DNA of 41,458 nt from Gemmatimonadota bacterium (GCA_007132965.1 SLNQ01000002.1:1-41458); one strand, 5' to 3'. Shown: positions 6,859-16,800, counted from the stretch's first letter. The notes: generated by a model not told the origin, from the sequence alone. Translations and numbers: made by a program.

Positions 6859-8127
6859 TCAGCCCCCACCGTCGGAGAAGATGGCGGACGTGCCCGTGGC
6901 ATCCATGGCGGCGCCGAGTCGCTCCAGAGCCACCACGTAGGCGGCGCTTCGAAGGGGCACGTCGCGCTCCTCGGCCACCCGGGCTACCGCTCGGGTCTCC
7001 CGGACCATGCGCTTTCGGAGCCGTTTAGCCACCACCTCGGCCTCCCACCGGTCGCCCTGCCGGTTCTGGATCCACTCGAACCAGCTGGCCGTGACTCCTC
7101 CGGCATTGGCCAGGATGTCCGGCACCACGACCACACCCAGCTCGTCCAGAATCTCGTCGGCGGCGGAGGTCACTGGTCCGTTGGCCACTTCCACCACCGC
7201 GCCGGCCTGAACGTGCCCGGCGTTGCCGTCGTGGATGGCCCCCTCCAGCGCCGCCGGGATCAGGAGATCCACTTCCAGCTCCAGAAGATCATCGGGTTGG
7301 GAAAGCTCCCGACCCACCGGAGGATCGGCCAGGGAGCCGGTTTCATCCTTGTGATCCCGTAACGCCGACACCTCCAGTCCGTCGGCATCGTGGACGGCCG
7401 CCGAGGAGTCGCTCACAGCCACCACCCTGTACCCCTGGTCCGACAGAGACGATGCCAGGTTGGCTCCGGCGTTGCCGAAGCCCTGGATGGCCACGCTGGG
7501 TTCCTCCCGGTCTCCCACGAGACTGCTCCTGAGGGTGTCGATGACGTGAAAGGCACCGTCGGAGGTGGCAGTGGCGCGGCCGTGACTTCCGCCGAGAGCC
7601 AGGGGCTTGCCGGTGATGACGGTTGGAACGGCCTGGCGCCGGATCTTGCCGTATTCGTCGGCCATCCAACCCATGACGAGCTCATTGGTGGCCACGTCGG
7701 GGGCCGGAATATCCACATCGGGGCCGATGGAGTCGGCCACGGCGGCCACGTACCCCCGGGAGAGTCGTTCCAGCTCGGCCATGGACAGACCCTTGGGGTC
7801 AACGGTCACGCCGCCCTTGCCCCCACCGAAGGGAAGGTCCATGAGAGCGGTCTTGAAGGTCATCCAGAAGGCCAGCGTCGTGATCTCGTCTACATCCACG
7901 CGGGGGTGGTACCGAATCCCTCCCTTCGCGGGACCGCGGGTAGAGTCGTAGCGAACCCGGTAGCCGGCAAAGATCCGAAGGCTTCCGTCATCCATCCGGA
8001 CCGGTATGGAAACCTTCAACGAGGCCGCCGGCTGGCGTAGACGTGCGAGTGCTTCGTCGGAGACGTGGGAGAGGGCGCAGGCCGCCTCCAGTCGCCGTCC
8101 CGCATCGCTCAAGAGGTCATCGGACAT
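6859..8127 (-). CDS. gdhA: glutamate dehydrogenase (Glu/Leu/Phe/Val dehydrogenase family)
   Basis: 422 residues, the usual length of hexameric bacterial GDH. The N-terminal substrate domain has RYDSTRGPAKGGIRYHP and the catalytic-lysine glycine loop PFGGGKGGV. PAPDVATNELVMGWMADEY and TGKPLALGGSHGR are conserved family stretches. The NAD(P)-binding fold begins at VAIQGFGNAGA, and PDILANAGGVTASWFEW is the C-terminal signature. It interconverts glutamate with 2-oxoglutarate and ammonia in the cytoplasm. Coenzyme preference is not clear. The sequence looks complete and unremarkable; single-gene transcription is likely, with its own upstream gap. Confidence 0.95.
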   Translation of the reverse strand: MSDDLLSDAGRRLEAACALSHVSDEALARLRQPAASLKVSIPVRMDDGSLRIFAGYRVRYDSTRGPAKGGIRYHPRVDVDEITTLAFWMTFKTALMDLPFGGGKGGVTVDPKGLSMAELERLSRGYVAAVADSIGPDVDIPAPDVATNELVMGWMADEYGKIRRQAVPTVITGKPLALGGSHGRATATSDGAFHVIDTLRSSLVGDREEPSVAIQGFGNAGANLASSLSDQGYRVVAVSDSSAAVHDADGLEVSALRDHKDETGSLADPPVGRELSQPDDLLELEVDLLIPAALEGAIHDGNAGHVQAGAVVEVANGPVTSAADEILDELGVVVVPDILANAGGVTASWFEWIQNRQGDRWEAEVVAKRLRKRMVRETRAVARVAEERDVPLRSAAYVVALERLGAAMDATGTSAIFSDGGG

Positions 8128-8178
8128 GCTGGTGGCTCCGGGAGAGAGAGAATGGACGTGGTGTCGCCGCGGTAGAAT

Positions 8179-8209
8179 GACCGCCGTTCGCCGTGGCAGA
8201 GCGGTGGTC
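8179..8209 (-). terminator. hairpin downstream of the zinc-ribbon gene
   Basis: GACCGCCG pairs with CGGTGGTC across a 15-nt loop (one G-U). On the minus strand it follows the zinc-ribbon gene and precedes glutamate dehydrogenase, so it could be a terminator or part of the gdhA leader. There is no T-tract. Confidence 0.3.
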
Positions 8210-8244
8210 GCTCACCATAGCAACCCACGGGGACCCCCGGAAGT

Positions 8245-8796
8245 TCAGTCGAGCCCGCCTTCCAGCGTTCGAGGATGCTCCGTCATGTTCAGTCCACGTT
8301 GAGCATACGTGAGCGTCTCGGTCCCCAGCCGCCGGTTTCGCTGGTATGTGCCCACCCAGGAGCGGTGGAACCAGTCCTGCATGTCGTCCAGCTCACCGTC
8401 GATTCCGTCGCTCCAGAGTCTGGCAGCCTCCGGATCGATGAAGAGGTGGATTCGGACGAAGTGCCTATCCGGGTGGAGGGTCTGGAATTCCCGGAGGAGT
8501 CTCCGCATGCCATGCTCGCCCAGCAGGGTTCGGGGGATCACCACCGTCTGCTCCACCCCATGGAGGCCCACCCCCCAGCGCTCCACCGCCTCGGCCAGGG
8601 GTGCTGGATCCGGTTCGGCCTCGGATCCGGAGAGCGACACCACCTGGGCAAGGCCCACCAACACCCCCACGCTGAAGAGGACGAGGACGGCCCCTGCAAT
8701 CCGGGCCAGGGCACCCGACGGATGCAGCTGCCCGCAGAGGGAGCAAGTGAGGGCTACACCGGGTCGGGGACGTCCACAGCCGCGGCACGAGGGCAT
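8245..8796 (-). CDS. zinc-ribbon membrane protein of unknown function
   Basis: 183 residues from the ATG that begins MPSCRGCGR. Two CxxC pairs (C4/C7 and C18/C21) form a small zinc ribbon at the very N-terminus. One transmembrane helix follows (about residues 30-52), then a ~130-residue domain probably outside the cytoplasm. That domain (HGVEQTVVIPRTLLGEHGMRRLLREFQTLHPDRHF and beyond in conserved-looking style) is not one I recognise. The layout, cytoplasmic ribbon plus single helix plus external domain, is common in uncharacterised envelope proteins. An in-frame start 26 codons upstream exists but adds a low-complexity leader. No partner gene is evident. Confidence 0.7.
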   Translation of the reverse strand: MPSCRGCGRPRPGVALTCSLCGQLHPSGALARIAGAVLVLFSVGVLVGLAQVVSLSGSEAEPDPAPLAEAVERWGVGLHGVEQTVVIPRTLLGEHGMRRLLREFQTLHPDRHFVRIHLFIDPEAARLWSDGIDGELDDMQDWFHRSWVGTYQRNRRLGTETLTYAQRGLNMTEHPRTLEGGLD

Positions 8797-9068
8797 GGCA
8801 CGTGATGCTTCGAGCGGGGCTGAGGACTTCAAGACGAGGCTCCCGTGCTCCGGAGATGGGCGGCTGGCTTCCACATTCCACTACCCCCCGAGAGGCTTAT
8901 TTGGGCCGTGGGGCGGGTGAGGGAGATCAGAAGAGAATCGGTGCGCGGTCCCTGCCGGGCGCCACCAATTCGTGGTACATTCGTCGACACATCCAACCAC
9001 CATAGAGCTACCGGGCCTTTTCGTAGAGGGGCCTGTGTGCGTTCGATGGCCTTCAAGGAGCCCCAGGG

Positions 9069-9685
9069 ATGGACACCTCTGCCACCAACCCCGGCCTCAT
9101 CACGACCCGTGCGCCCTTCATCGAGGGAGCTCGGAGTCGCGGTGAGCTCTTCATCACGCAGCCCTACGAGGAGTACACCGAGGAAAACCACCAGAGCTGG
9201 AGAAACCTCTACGCCCGAATGGATGATCGGTGGCGGCGGGGGCCGTGGAACGGCTGGTGAACGAGTCCGACCCCGACCGGCTGGAAGAGCGGGTGGCCAG
9301 CAATATGCGCGCCATGGCCCGCTTCTTCTGGTTCACCATCGAGTTCGGGCTCATGCGGGCGCGCAGTTCAGAGGCTCACGAGGACCCGCTTCGGGTCTAC
9401 GGCTCCGGCCTGCTGAGTTCTTACGGGGAGATCGAGCATGCGGTGGAGAGCTCCGATGTCCAGCGGTTTCCGTTCCAGCTCGAGTGGGTGGTGAACCAGG
9501 GATTCCGGATCGACCGCTTTCAGCCCCTCCTCTTCGTAGTGGACTCCTTCGAGCACCTGTTCGAGGAAGTGAATCGGCTCGAAACGTGGGTTGGAGAGGG
9601 TCGGTTGGACAACGTGGCACCGGGGGAGCCGGTCATCTCGGAGGAGGAGGTCCGGATCTCCCTTGAGGCGGCCCGGTCCGGGTGA
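9069..9685 (+). pseudogene. phenylalanine 4-monooxygenase remnant: catalytic core deleted and out of frame
   Basis: Two pieces of an aromatic amino-acid hydroxylase lie next to each other in different frames. The first (9069 to about 9240) has a good AAGGAG site and reads FITQPYEEYTEENHQSWRNL, the N-terminal lead-in of bacterial phenylalanine hydroxylase. The second (from about 9230) resumes with ARFFWFTIEFGLMR, YGSGLLSSYGEIEHA, and ends with FVVDSFEHLFEEVNRLE, the family's C-terminal half. Roughly 100 residues between them are absent, including the HDxxGHxP segment that supplies the two iron-binding histidines; only the third ligand, the Glu in FTIEFG, remains. A GTG at 9230 could start the second piece but no active enzyme can result. 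Codon use is still typical, suggesting recent loss, unless the junction is an assembly error. Confidence 0.85.
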
Positions 9686-9836
9686 CCGAATAGCCGGCTG
9701 CCCGTGCCGATGACAGACGCTGTCGCCCGGAGTCGAAAGACCGTACCCTGACGATATGGCGAGCCCAGCAGGCACGCTCCCCGGGCCGCTTCTCGCACCG
9801 ACACGCTCAAGCACAGGCACAAGCGGAGACTCCCTC

Positions 9837-11597
9837 ATGAGGCACCCCAGCCGCCCCGACCAGTCCGAACATGCACCGAGCGCCGGGGCCACCGAGAGGA
9901 GGCGACCCCGGACCCGAGCCGCCGCCGGGAGCCTCGGAGGGTCGCTCCTGGTCGTGTTGCTCGTGCCCCTGATGGTCGGGGGGTGCGGCCCCGATGCCGG
10001 CGGAGCCGAACCGGGCGACACAAACGCCGGTGAAGCCCTCACCTTCGACCCCGGATCCGAAGCAGACCGGGAGGCGCTCTTCGAGTTTCTCCTGGAGAGC
10101 ACCATGGAGTGGGACGCCTTCGCCTCGCTTCCCCATCATCCGGCCCACAGGGAACACCCGGCGGGAATCGACGTGCCCCAGGAGATGGAACGTTACCGGC
10201 AGGAGCTCATCGAGGCCGACACCGACGAGAAGATGTGGTTCGTCCTGCACAAGATCTCCAACGCCCGGCGGGATCGTCACCTCAGGGTCCAGACGGTGGA
10301 GGGCGGCCTGCAGGTGCCCGATTCGCTGGAGGTGAATGTCCGAGCGCCCATCCGCTTCACGGTGGATTACGGCGACCTTGACCATCGGTTCTTCTTTGTG
10401 GAAGACCTGGGCGAAGAGCTGGAGGACGTGGTGGAGGGGCGCACACCGGAGCTGGGCGACCGGGTGGTGGCCATCAACGACCGGACGGCGGAGGCGTACG
10501 TGGAGGCCATGCGGCCATACCAGCGATACTCCACTGAGAACGGACTCTGGCTGGGGCTGGCGGGCGAGATCACCCGGACCCGCGACTACGTGCCCCACAG
10601 CGAGTTCTTTGACCCGGCGCTGGAGGTGCTCCGCCTGGAGCTGGAGGGATCGGACGGGGATCGGTACCAGGTCGCCGTCCCGTACATGGGTGCCGGGGAG
10701 ATCCGCTGGGAGGGCCACGCCGAGCGTCACTACCCGGGGTTTTCGCTGGTTCCGGGAATGGACGGCTACGAGACCTACGACCTGTACCTCCCCGACGACG
10801 ACACCCTCCCTCTCGTCCTTCTGCAGTGGCACCGGTTCGACCGGGATCTCCCCGAGGCCATGGACACCCTCATGGAGTACGCCGTGGAGCACGATCTCCT
10901 GGACCGCCACGTCATCGTAGACGCCACCCGCAGTGGAGGCGGCTCCCGGGGATCCTACGCACTCCGGCGTCTTCAGCCCGAGGCCCACCGGGGTACCTTC
11001 GGAAACCTGAAGGTGAGCCCCGCGATGGAGCGCTGGGTAGAGGACCGGATCGAACGGTTCCACAGGGGTGAGGTGGATCCGGCGACGGAGGATGACGGTA
11101 CCTGGCAGCTGGAGTGGCTCGAGGAGGACGTCCGCAAGGCCATTGCCGAAGGCCGGTACTACACCAACGACGTGCCCTTCAAGGGAGCTCATGCACCCAA
11201 GTGGGCCGACGGGATCATCGAGCCGGCCGACGTGCACTTCACCGGAGGGCTCACCGTCTGGCTGAGTCCTCACGGAGGCTCACACCTGGACCAGTTCGCC
11301 GCCCAGGTGGTGGACAATGACGTGGCTCACCTCATGGGGATGTCCACCGGCGGGTTCAGCAACACCTGGCAGACCACCGAGACGCTTCGGTTTCCCACCA
11401 CGGACCGGCCCATCGTGACGTACCAGTGGTCACTGGGTCACTCGATCCGTCCCAACCGGGAGATCCTGCAGTACAATCCGGCCGAGCCCCACGAGTACAT
11501 CCCCCAGACCCGGGACAACCACTTCGAGTATCATGCCGTCCTGCTGGATCGGACCCTGGAGCGGTTGGAGCTTCCTGCGGCGGACGGGAGTCCGTAG
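9837..11597 (+). CDS. large lipoprotein, S41-protease-like, function uncertain
   Basis: 586 residues. A long charged n-region leads to a hydrophobic stretch and lipobox VGGC, so the mature protein is probably a lipid-anchored envelope protein. The middle contains a PDZ-like stretch (GDRVVAINDRTAEAYVEAM). It is followed by LPLVLLQWHRF, HVIVDATRSGGGSRG and, later, TGGLTVWLSPHGGSHLDQFAA. This order, PDZ-like then a VxDxRxxGGG-type strand then a GGS-containing active-site-like loop, recalls C-terminal processing proteases (S41/tail-specific), but spacing is long and no catalytic Ser-Lys pair can be fixed by eye. It may be a diverged, possibly inactive member. Start chosen at MRHPSRPD; an in-frame ATG 27 codons upstream is less likely. 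Converges with the monooxygenase gene 9 bp away. Confidence 0.75.
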   Translation: MRHPSRPDQSEHAPSAGATERRRPRTRAAAGSLGGSLLVVLLVPLMVGGCGPDAGGAEPGDTNAGEALTFDPGSEADREALFEFLLESTMEWDAFASLPHHPAHREHPAGIDVPQEMERYRQELIEADTDEKMWFVLHKISNARRDRHLRVQTVEGGLQVPDSLEVNVRAPIRFTVDYGDLDHRFFFVEDLGEELEDVVEGRTPELGDRVVAINDRTAEAYVEAMRPYQRYSTENGLWLGLAGEITRTRDYVPHSEFFDPALEVLRLELEGSDGDRYQVAVPYMGAGEIRWEGHAERHYPGFSLVPGMDGYETYDLYLPDDDTLPLVLLQWHRFDRDLPEAMDTLMEYAVEHDLLDRHVIVDATRSGGGSRGSYALRRLQPEAHRGTFGNLKVSPAMERWVEDRIERFHRGEVDPATEDDGTWQLEWLEEDVRKAIAEGRYYTNDVPFKGAHAPKWADGIIEPADVHFTGGLTVWLSPHGGSHLDQFAAQVVDNDVAHLMGMSTGGFSNTWQTTETLRFPTTDRPIVTYQWSLGHSIRPNREILQYNPAEPHEYIPQTRDNHFEYHAVLLDRTLERLELPAADGSP

Positions 11598-11606
11598 GAG
11601 GGCCCA

Positions 11607-12740
11607 CTACAGCTCCCGGGCGAGCCCCGTACCGGACCCGCTTTTCGGACCCGGTGCAAGATCCATGGCCTCTGCCAGGAGCCGATACGATCGGCGCCGG
11701 GCCTCGAAGGAGTGGGTCACGGTGACGGTGAGGATCTCCTCCACTCCGTAGCGCTCGGCCAGCGCCAGGAGCCGACTCCGGACCTGGTCCGGGGGTCCAA
11801 CCACCGTCTTCGGATCATCCTGCAACTCCGAGAGCGCAACACCCAGGCGGGAGAACTCGTCCCGGGCCTGCTCGGGAGAGGGGATTCCCCGGTCCACTCC
11901 CCGGATGATCCGCATGCGCCACAGGTGCATGCTGAGAGCGAGCCGTTCAGCCTCGTCGGCGGTGTCGGCACAGATGACCCCCACGGCCAGGCTTCCGGTG
12001 GGACGCCGGAACTCGTCGGAGGGCTGAAACCGGGCCCGGTACGTCGCCATGGCTTCGGTTCCATCGACGCCGCTGATGAACTGGGCGAAGCTGTAGCCCA
12101 TACCCAGCTCGGCGGCCAGCCTGGCGGTGGAGCCGCCGGAGCCGAGGATCCACATCTGGGGCCGATCGGTGCCCCGGGGCGTGGCCCGAACCCTTCGATT
12201 GGGGTGATCCGCCGGGTAGGACTCTCCCAGCCAGTCCCGGAGATCCCGGAGCTGCTCCGGAAAGCGGTCTACCCCGATGGGCTCGCGTCCGTATCGGAGG
12301 GCCGCGGCGGCCCGTCCCGTTCCCGCCGGAGCCCGTCCCACCCCCAGGTCGATGCGCCCCGGGAAGAGCGTCTCGAGCATGCGGAACTGCTCGGCCACCT
12401 TGTACGGCGAGTAGTGAGGCAGCATGACACCCCCCGACCCCACACGGATGGTGCGGGTGACGGAGGCCAGGCGGGGAATCAGGACCTCGGGAGCGGACCC
12501 GGCAAAGGAATTGGTGCTGTGATGCTCGGCCAGCCAGTACCGCGAGAAACCCAGGGACTCACAGAGTCGGGCCAGCTGGAGCGTGGCCTCGAGGGCCTCG
12601 GGAGCCGTGCGTCCGTTGGGTACCGGCGACTGGTCCACCACCCCCAGTCGAAGCGTGGGGCGGGCCTCCTTCCGAGGGGTGTGTACCGCCTCGTCGGCCT
12701 CGGCCACGGACCCGTCTCCATCAACCCGGCCCCCCGTCAC
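11607..12740 (-). CDS. LLM-class flavin-dependent oxidoreductase
   Basis: 377 residues of the bacterial-luciferase-like (LLM) fold. Typical stretches are LGVVDQSPVPNG near residue 33, SRYWLAEHHSTNSFAGSAPEVLI, IRVGSGGVMLPHYSP, EQFRMLETLFPGRIDLGVGRAPG-like and PQMWILGSGGSTARLAAELG. These match the MsnO8-type subgroup of FMNH2-dependent monooxygenases. The substrate is unknown and reduced flavin must come from a separate reductase. It begins with GTG inside the stop codon of the DUF3014 gene (GTGA overlap), so translation is probably coupled. The first ~30 residues are poorly conserved and a later start is possible. Confidence 0.9.
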   Translation of the reverse strand: MTGGRVDGDGSVAEADEAVHTPRKEARPTLRLGVVDQSPVPNGRTAPEALEATLQLARLCESLGFSRYWLAEHHSTNSFAGSAPEVLIPRLASVTRTIRVGSGGVMLPHYSPYKVAEQFRMLETLFPGRIDLGVGRAPAGTGRAAAALRYGREPIGVDRFPEQLRDLRDWLGESYPADHPNRRVRATPRGTDRPQMWILGSGGSTARLAAELGMGYSFAQFISGVDGTEAMATYRARFQPSDEFRRPTGSLAVGVICADTADEAERLALSMHLWRMRIIRGVDRGIPSPEQARDEFSRLGVALSELQDDPKTVVGPPDQVRSRLLALAERYGVEEILTVTVTHSFEARRRSYRLLAEAMDLAPGPKSGSGTGLAREL

Positions 12741-13528
12741 GGCTGAATGCCCAGCTCCCTGGCCAGCTCCCGGAGCTTGGCCTGCACCAGCCGCGTGTTC
12801 TCGGGGCCCATCCGGTGGAGAGCCTTCTCCGCACCTCCCCGAGCCTCCATCTCGGGATCCTGAAAATCGTAGAACTCTTCGTGAGCCACTACCTCGATGG
12901 GTTCGTCCGGCACGTCCACTGCCAGGAGGTTTCGGATGGCCATCTCAAGCAGCTCGTCGAAGGTGTAGTCGGGGATCCCCAGCTCCTCGTACGCCTCCAC
13001 GATGAGGGGGCGTAGCTGTCGGTAGAGCTGCACGGTTCCTTCGGTGTCCAGCGAGGCGAAGGTGGCGGCCAGGAGATTGAAACGGGCGTGGCTCTCTGGA
13101 GCAATGTAGAGACGTCCGTCAGACTCCCGCACGCTGAAATCCTCCGAGGGCACCATGAACTCCACGTTGGCCGCGGGATTCGACCCGCCGGCCAGGTCCA
13201 CCACGACCAGGACGAAGCGGTGGATCAGCTCGTCATTGGCGAGCCACTCGGCCAACTGAGGATGTTCGGAGAGTCGGGCGACCACGGTTCGGACGAATTC
13301 GTCGCTGGCGCTCAGCTCCGGGAGCTCGAGGGGGGGCACGTCGGGGTCCTCTTCCGGGTCGGGGGCCGCCTCCGCAGGGTCGGCCGGCGCTGCGGGAGGA
13401 GGCTCGGGCTCGTCGCGGGACTGGTACCAGTACCACCCCACGCCTCCCGCTACCAGGACGACGGCGACCACGAGGAGGATCTGGGGCAGGGGGCTGGGCG
13501 ACTGACGCCGACGTCGTAGAGACGCCAA
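12737..13528 (-). CDS. DUF3014 membrane-anchored protein
   Basis: 263 residues. A single N-terminal membrane anchor (about residues 15-35) is followed by a Pro/Glu/Asp-rich linker and a globular domain. The domain's opening, DEFVRTVVARLSEHPQLAEWLANDELIHRFV, and ESHARFNLLAATFASLDTEG match DUF3014 as I know it. Its function is not established. The gene starts with TTG behind an AGGAG site and its stop codon overlaps the GTG of the flavin monooxygenase, so the two form a coupled pair. No biochemical link between them is known to me. Confidence 0.82.
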   Translation of the reverse strand: MASLRRRRQSPSPLPQILLVVAVVLVAGGVGWYWYQSRDEPEPPPAAPADPAEAAPDPEEDPDVPPLELPELSASDEFVRTVVARLSEHPQLAEWLANDELIHRFVLVVVDLAGGSNPAANVEFMVPSEDFSVRESDGRLYIAPESHARFNLLAATFASLDTEGTVQLYRQLRPLIVEAYEELGIPDYTFDELLEMAIRNLLAVDVPDEPIEVVAHEEFYDFQDPEMEARGGAEKALHRMGPENTRLVQAKLRELARELGIQP

Positions 13529-13622
13529 GGTGAACTCTCCTGTTCTGCTGGGGAAATGGGGGCGGTCGTGAGCCGCCCTGCGTCGGGCCGGACATCACTG
13601 CCCGAGGGGAAGTCGAGTTATC

Positions 13623-13647
13623 CGTGTGTTTCTCTACCAGCCTTCTA
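13623..13647 (+). repeat. possible 3' fragment of dispersed repeat (copy F)
   Basis: TTTCTCTACCAGCCTTCTAA aligns without gaps to the 3' end of the 25.5 kb copy at 18 of 23 positions. Only this end matches; the upstream part does not. Confidence 0.35.
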
Positions 13648-13800
13648 AGCCCCCAGGGACCGATTCGTTCCCACCGTGGGGCGATGGTGGTTTGGCTGCA
13701 TCAGCCAGCCCGAACCTTGGCTCCGGCCCATGTCCGCCTGCCGTTCGCCCACCGGGGGCTCCCTTGCGGCGCGGGGTTCCGGTGCCTCTTGTGGGGGGAG

Positions 13801-13818
13801 CCGAGCCCGCCGGCTCGG
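13801..13818 (+). promoter_or_regulatory. perfect hairpin in the leader of the CPBP protease gene
   Basis: CCGAGCC, loop CGCC, GGCTCGG. It lies 55 bp upstream of the start codon with no T-tract, so it is more likely a leader structure than a terminator. Confidence 0.35.
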
Positions 13819-13873
13819 ATGTCCAACCCAACTCGTCTGAACCCGGACCCGTCCCAACGCGGAGCTTCGAGCC

Positions 13874-16800
13874 ATGGCAAGCGAAACGACTTCGTCTCCG
13901 GATTCGGGCACCGAGCTTCCACTCGACGCGGGGACCCGGAGCACCTTCTTCCGCCGTCCCGCGTTCTGGGTCGGGGCTTCGGCGCTGGCGGCAGTGGCCG
14001 TCATCTTCGGGCTTCGCTTCTTTCCGGCGGCCTTTCCGGTGGTGGGGCTGGAGCTGGCCATGGACCGGGAGTCGGCCCTGGAGGAGGCGTGGAGTCTGGT
14101 GGAGGAGCACGGCTGGGTGCCGGAGGACTACCGGCAGGCCGCCTCCTTCCGGGAGCCCAACCGGGAGGCCCGGACCTACCTGGAGTTGGAGCTGGGGGTC
14201 GAGGACGCCTTCGCCCACCTGGTAGAGGAGGCCGGGTACCACCCGTACCACTGGCAGGTTCGCCACTTTCGCCAGGGAGAACGGACCGAGGTGCGGATCC
14301 TTTTCGCCCCCGACGGCAGCCCCTACGGCTTCATCCTGGAGCTGCCCGAGGAGGAGCCTGGGGCCGCCCTCCCTGCGGAGGAAGCCCGGGAGCTGGCCGA
14401 GGCCGGCGTGGGCGCGTGGGGCGTGGAGCTGGATCGTTACGAGCTGGTTGAGAGCTCCCAGGAAACAAGGTCCGGCGGACGGGTGGACCACACCTTCGCG
14501 TACCGGCTCCAGGACGTGGCGTTGGGCGATGCGGAAGCGCGCCTTCGGCTTCGGGTCGCAGGCGATGGTCCCAGCGAGGTTCGACGCCTGATCCGGGTCC
14601 CGGACGAATTCTCCCGGAGCTGGGAGGAACTCCGGTCGGGCAACGAGACGCTTGCACTGGCGGCGAGCCTGATCTTCTTGCTCCTCTTCGGTCTGGTGGG
14701 GTGTGGTGGAGGGATCTTCTACCTGATTCGCCGGGGCGTGCTGGTCTGGAGGCCGGCTCTGGCCTGGGGGCTCATCGTGGGCGGCCTGGCGGGCCTCAGC
14801 GTGCTGAGCGCCCTGCCCCTGGCCTGGATGGGGTACGATACCGCGGTATCCGTTGGCCTCTTCCTGACCCAGCAGTGGATCGCGGCCCTGGGCCTCTTCC
14901 TGGGCGGTGGACTCGTGTTGGCCATCATCTTTGCGGCGGCCGAGGGGCTCACCCGGAGGGCCATGCCCACTGAACCCCGTCTCTGGCGGCTCTGGTCGCC
15001 GGGGGTGGCCAACACCCCGTCGGTGCTGGGCCGGACGCTGGGAGGGTATCTGCTGGCTGCGGTGGAGGTGGGGTTCGTGGTGGCCTTCTATACCTTCGCC
15101 ATGCGCAGGGAAGGCTGGTGGGTGCCTTCGGACACGCTGGTGCAGCCCGACCTGGTGGCCACCTACCTCCCGTCCCTCACTGCCATCTCCGGCTCGCTCA
15201 TGGCCGGGTTCTGGGAGGAAGCGCTCTTCCGGGCCGTCCCCCTGGCCGCGGCCATCCTCATTGGGCATCGGTTCGGGTGGAAGGGTATCCTGGTGGCCGT
15301 GGCCCTCGTCCTGCAGGCGCTGGTCTTCGCCGCGGCCCACGCCGACTACCCGCAGCAACCCTCCTACGCCCGCCTCCTGGAGCTGGTGGTCCCCGCCGCC
15401 CTCTGGGGCCTGGTCTACCTCCGCTTCGGGCTGCTCCCGGTGATCCTGGCCCACGCCCTCTACAACCTCACCTGGTTCTCCATTCCCATCTTTGCCGCCC
15501 CGGCGGGGCTGTGGCTGGATCGGGGCCTCGTGGTGGCCGCCGCCCTGCTTCCGCTGGCCGTGGTCCTCCACCGGACCTGGCGACACGGCCTGGCCGAGGA
15601 GGTCATGCCCGCCGGGCTGAACCGGGGACCCGAACCGGAACGACCGAGGGACGAGGACCTGCGGGAGGAGGCCTCCGCCAGACCGGAGCCGGAGCCGAAG
15701 CCGGACGATAACGAGTTCACTGAAGTCCTGACTCCGGTCACTGCCCGCCGGATTCGCCGATGGATCGCGGCAGCCGGAGTGGTCGGCGGGGTTCTCTGGA
15801 TTTCCCTCACTCCCTTCGAGCCGGACGCACCCGCTCTGGCCGTGGACCGGGAGGAGGCGGTGGAGGCGGCCCGGGAGCACCTTGCCGCAGAGGGGGTGCT
15901 GCTGGACGAACCCTGGCGACCCCTTCCCCGGGTGCAGGGGGTGCAGGGTCCTTCCCACCGCTTCGTTTGGCAGGAGGGGGGCGAGGCGGCCTATGCCACC
16001 CTCCTGGGTGAGGGGCACCTTCGGGGGCCGTCGTGGCTCGTCCGGTTCGTGCGATTCAGCGGAACGGTGAGCGAGCGAGCAGAGGAGTTCCGGATCGTGG
16101 TGGGGCCGGACGGAGAGATCCATCGACGCCAGCACCGCGTCCCGGAAGACCGTCCCGGTGCCCACCTGGACGAGGAGGAGGCCAGGACCCGGGTCATGGG
16201 GGAGGTGGAACGGGTGTTTGGCCTGGACGCGGAGGAACTCACCGAGGTAGCGGCTGATGCATCCCGGGAACCGGACCGGGTGGACTGGACCTTCACCTTC
16301 TCCCGACCGGACATCCACCCCATGGAGACCGGCGAGGCCCGGGTCGAGGTCGCGCTTGCCGGCGACCGGCCGGCCGATGGCCTGAAGTTCGTTCACGTAC
16401 CGGAGGAGTGGCAGCGGGACCAGCGCGCCCGGGGCACCCGCGCCACCCTGCGGGGGATGGTTTCGGGGCTCATGCTGGTGACCCTCCTCGGAGGGGCGGC
16501 GGTGGTGGGCCTGATCCGATGGGCCCGGGGCAAGGGAGGGTTCAGCACCCGGGCCTTCTGGAGCGTGGGACTGCTGGTGCTGGCGGCGTCAGCGGTCTCG
16601 GAGTGGCTTCGATGGCCCCTCACGATAGCCGGATTCGGCACGGCGCAGCCCTACCGGGATCAGGTGTTCGCGGAGCTGGGGGTGTTGGCCATGTGGCTTC
16701 CGGTGACGGCGCTGGCGGCGGGGCTGGCGGCGGGAGTGGTGCACGGATCATGGCGGGCCGCCCCGCGCCCGTCGAATGCTGAGGCTGGGGCCCAAGGCCG

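Larger units (their letters stand above)
13529..13873. other. structured intergenic region between divergent genes
   Basis: No gene is seen. It contains three stem-loops: GGGCGG/CCGCCC at 13560-13578; GGCTCCC near 13757 with GGGAGCC near 13795; and a perfect 7-bp stem with 4-nt loop, CCGAGCC-CGCC-GGCTCGG, at 13801-13818, 56 bp before the next start codon. The stretch 13623-13647 resembles the 3' end of the dispersed repeat (18 of 23 positions against the 25.5 kb copy). Confidence 0.5.

Noticed and set aside
9230..9685. The C-terminal phenylalanine hydroxylase piece as an independent small gene
   Set aside because: It lacks both iron-binding histidines and begins mid-domain; a remnant is the simpler reading. 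Programmed frameshifting is also rejected because about 100 residues are physically absent.
9807..11273. Long minus-strand open frame opposite the S41-like lipoprotein
   Set aside because: No signal peptide, motif or ribosome site; the plus strand has a lipobox and a coherent protein.
13634..16396. A 920-codon open frame on the minus strand opposite the CPBP protease gene
   Set aside because: Composition (rich in His, Pro, Gly, Gln) and lack of any domain fit a high-GC antisense shadow; the plus-strand gene has clear catalytic motifs.
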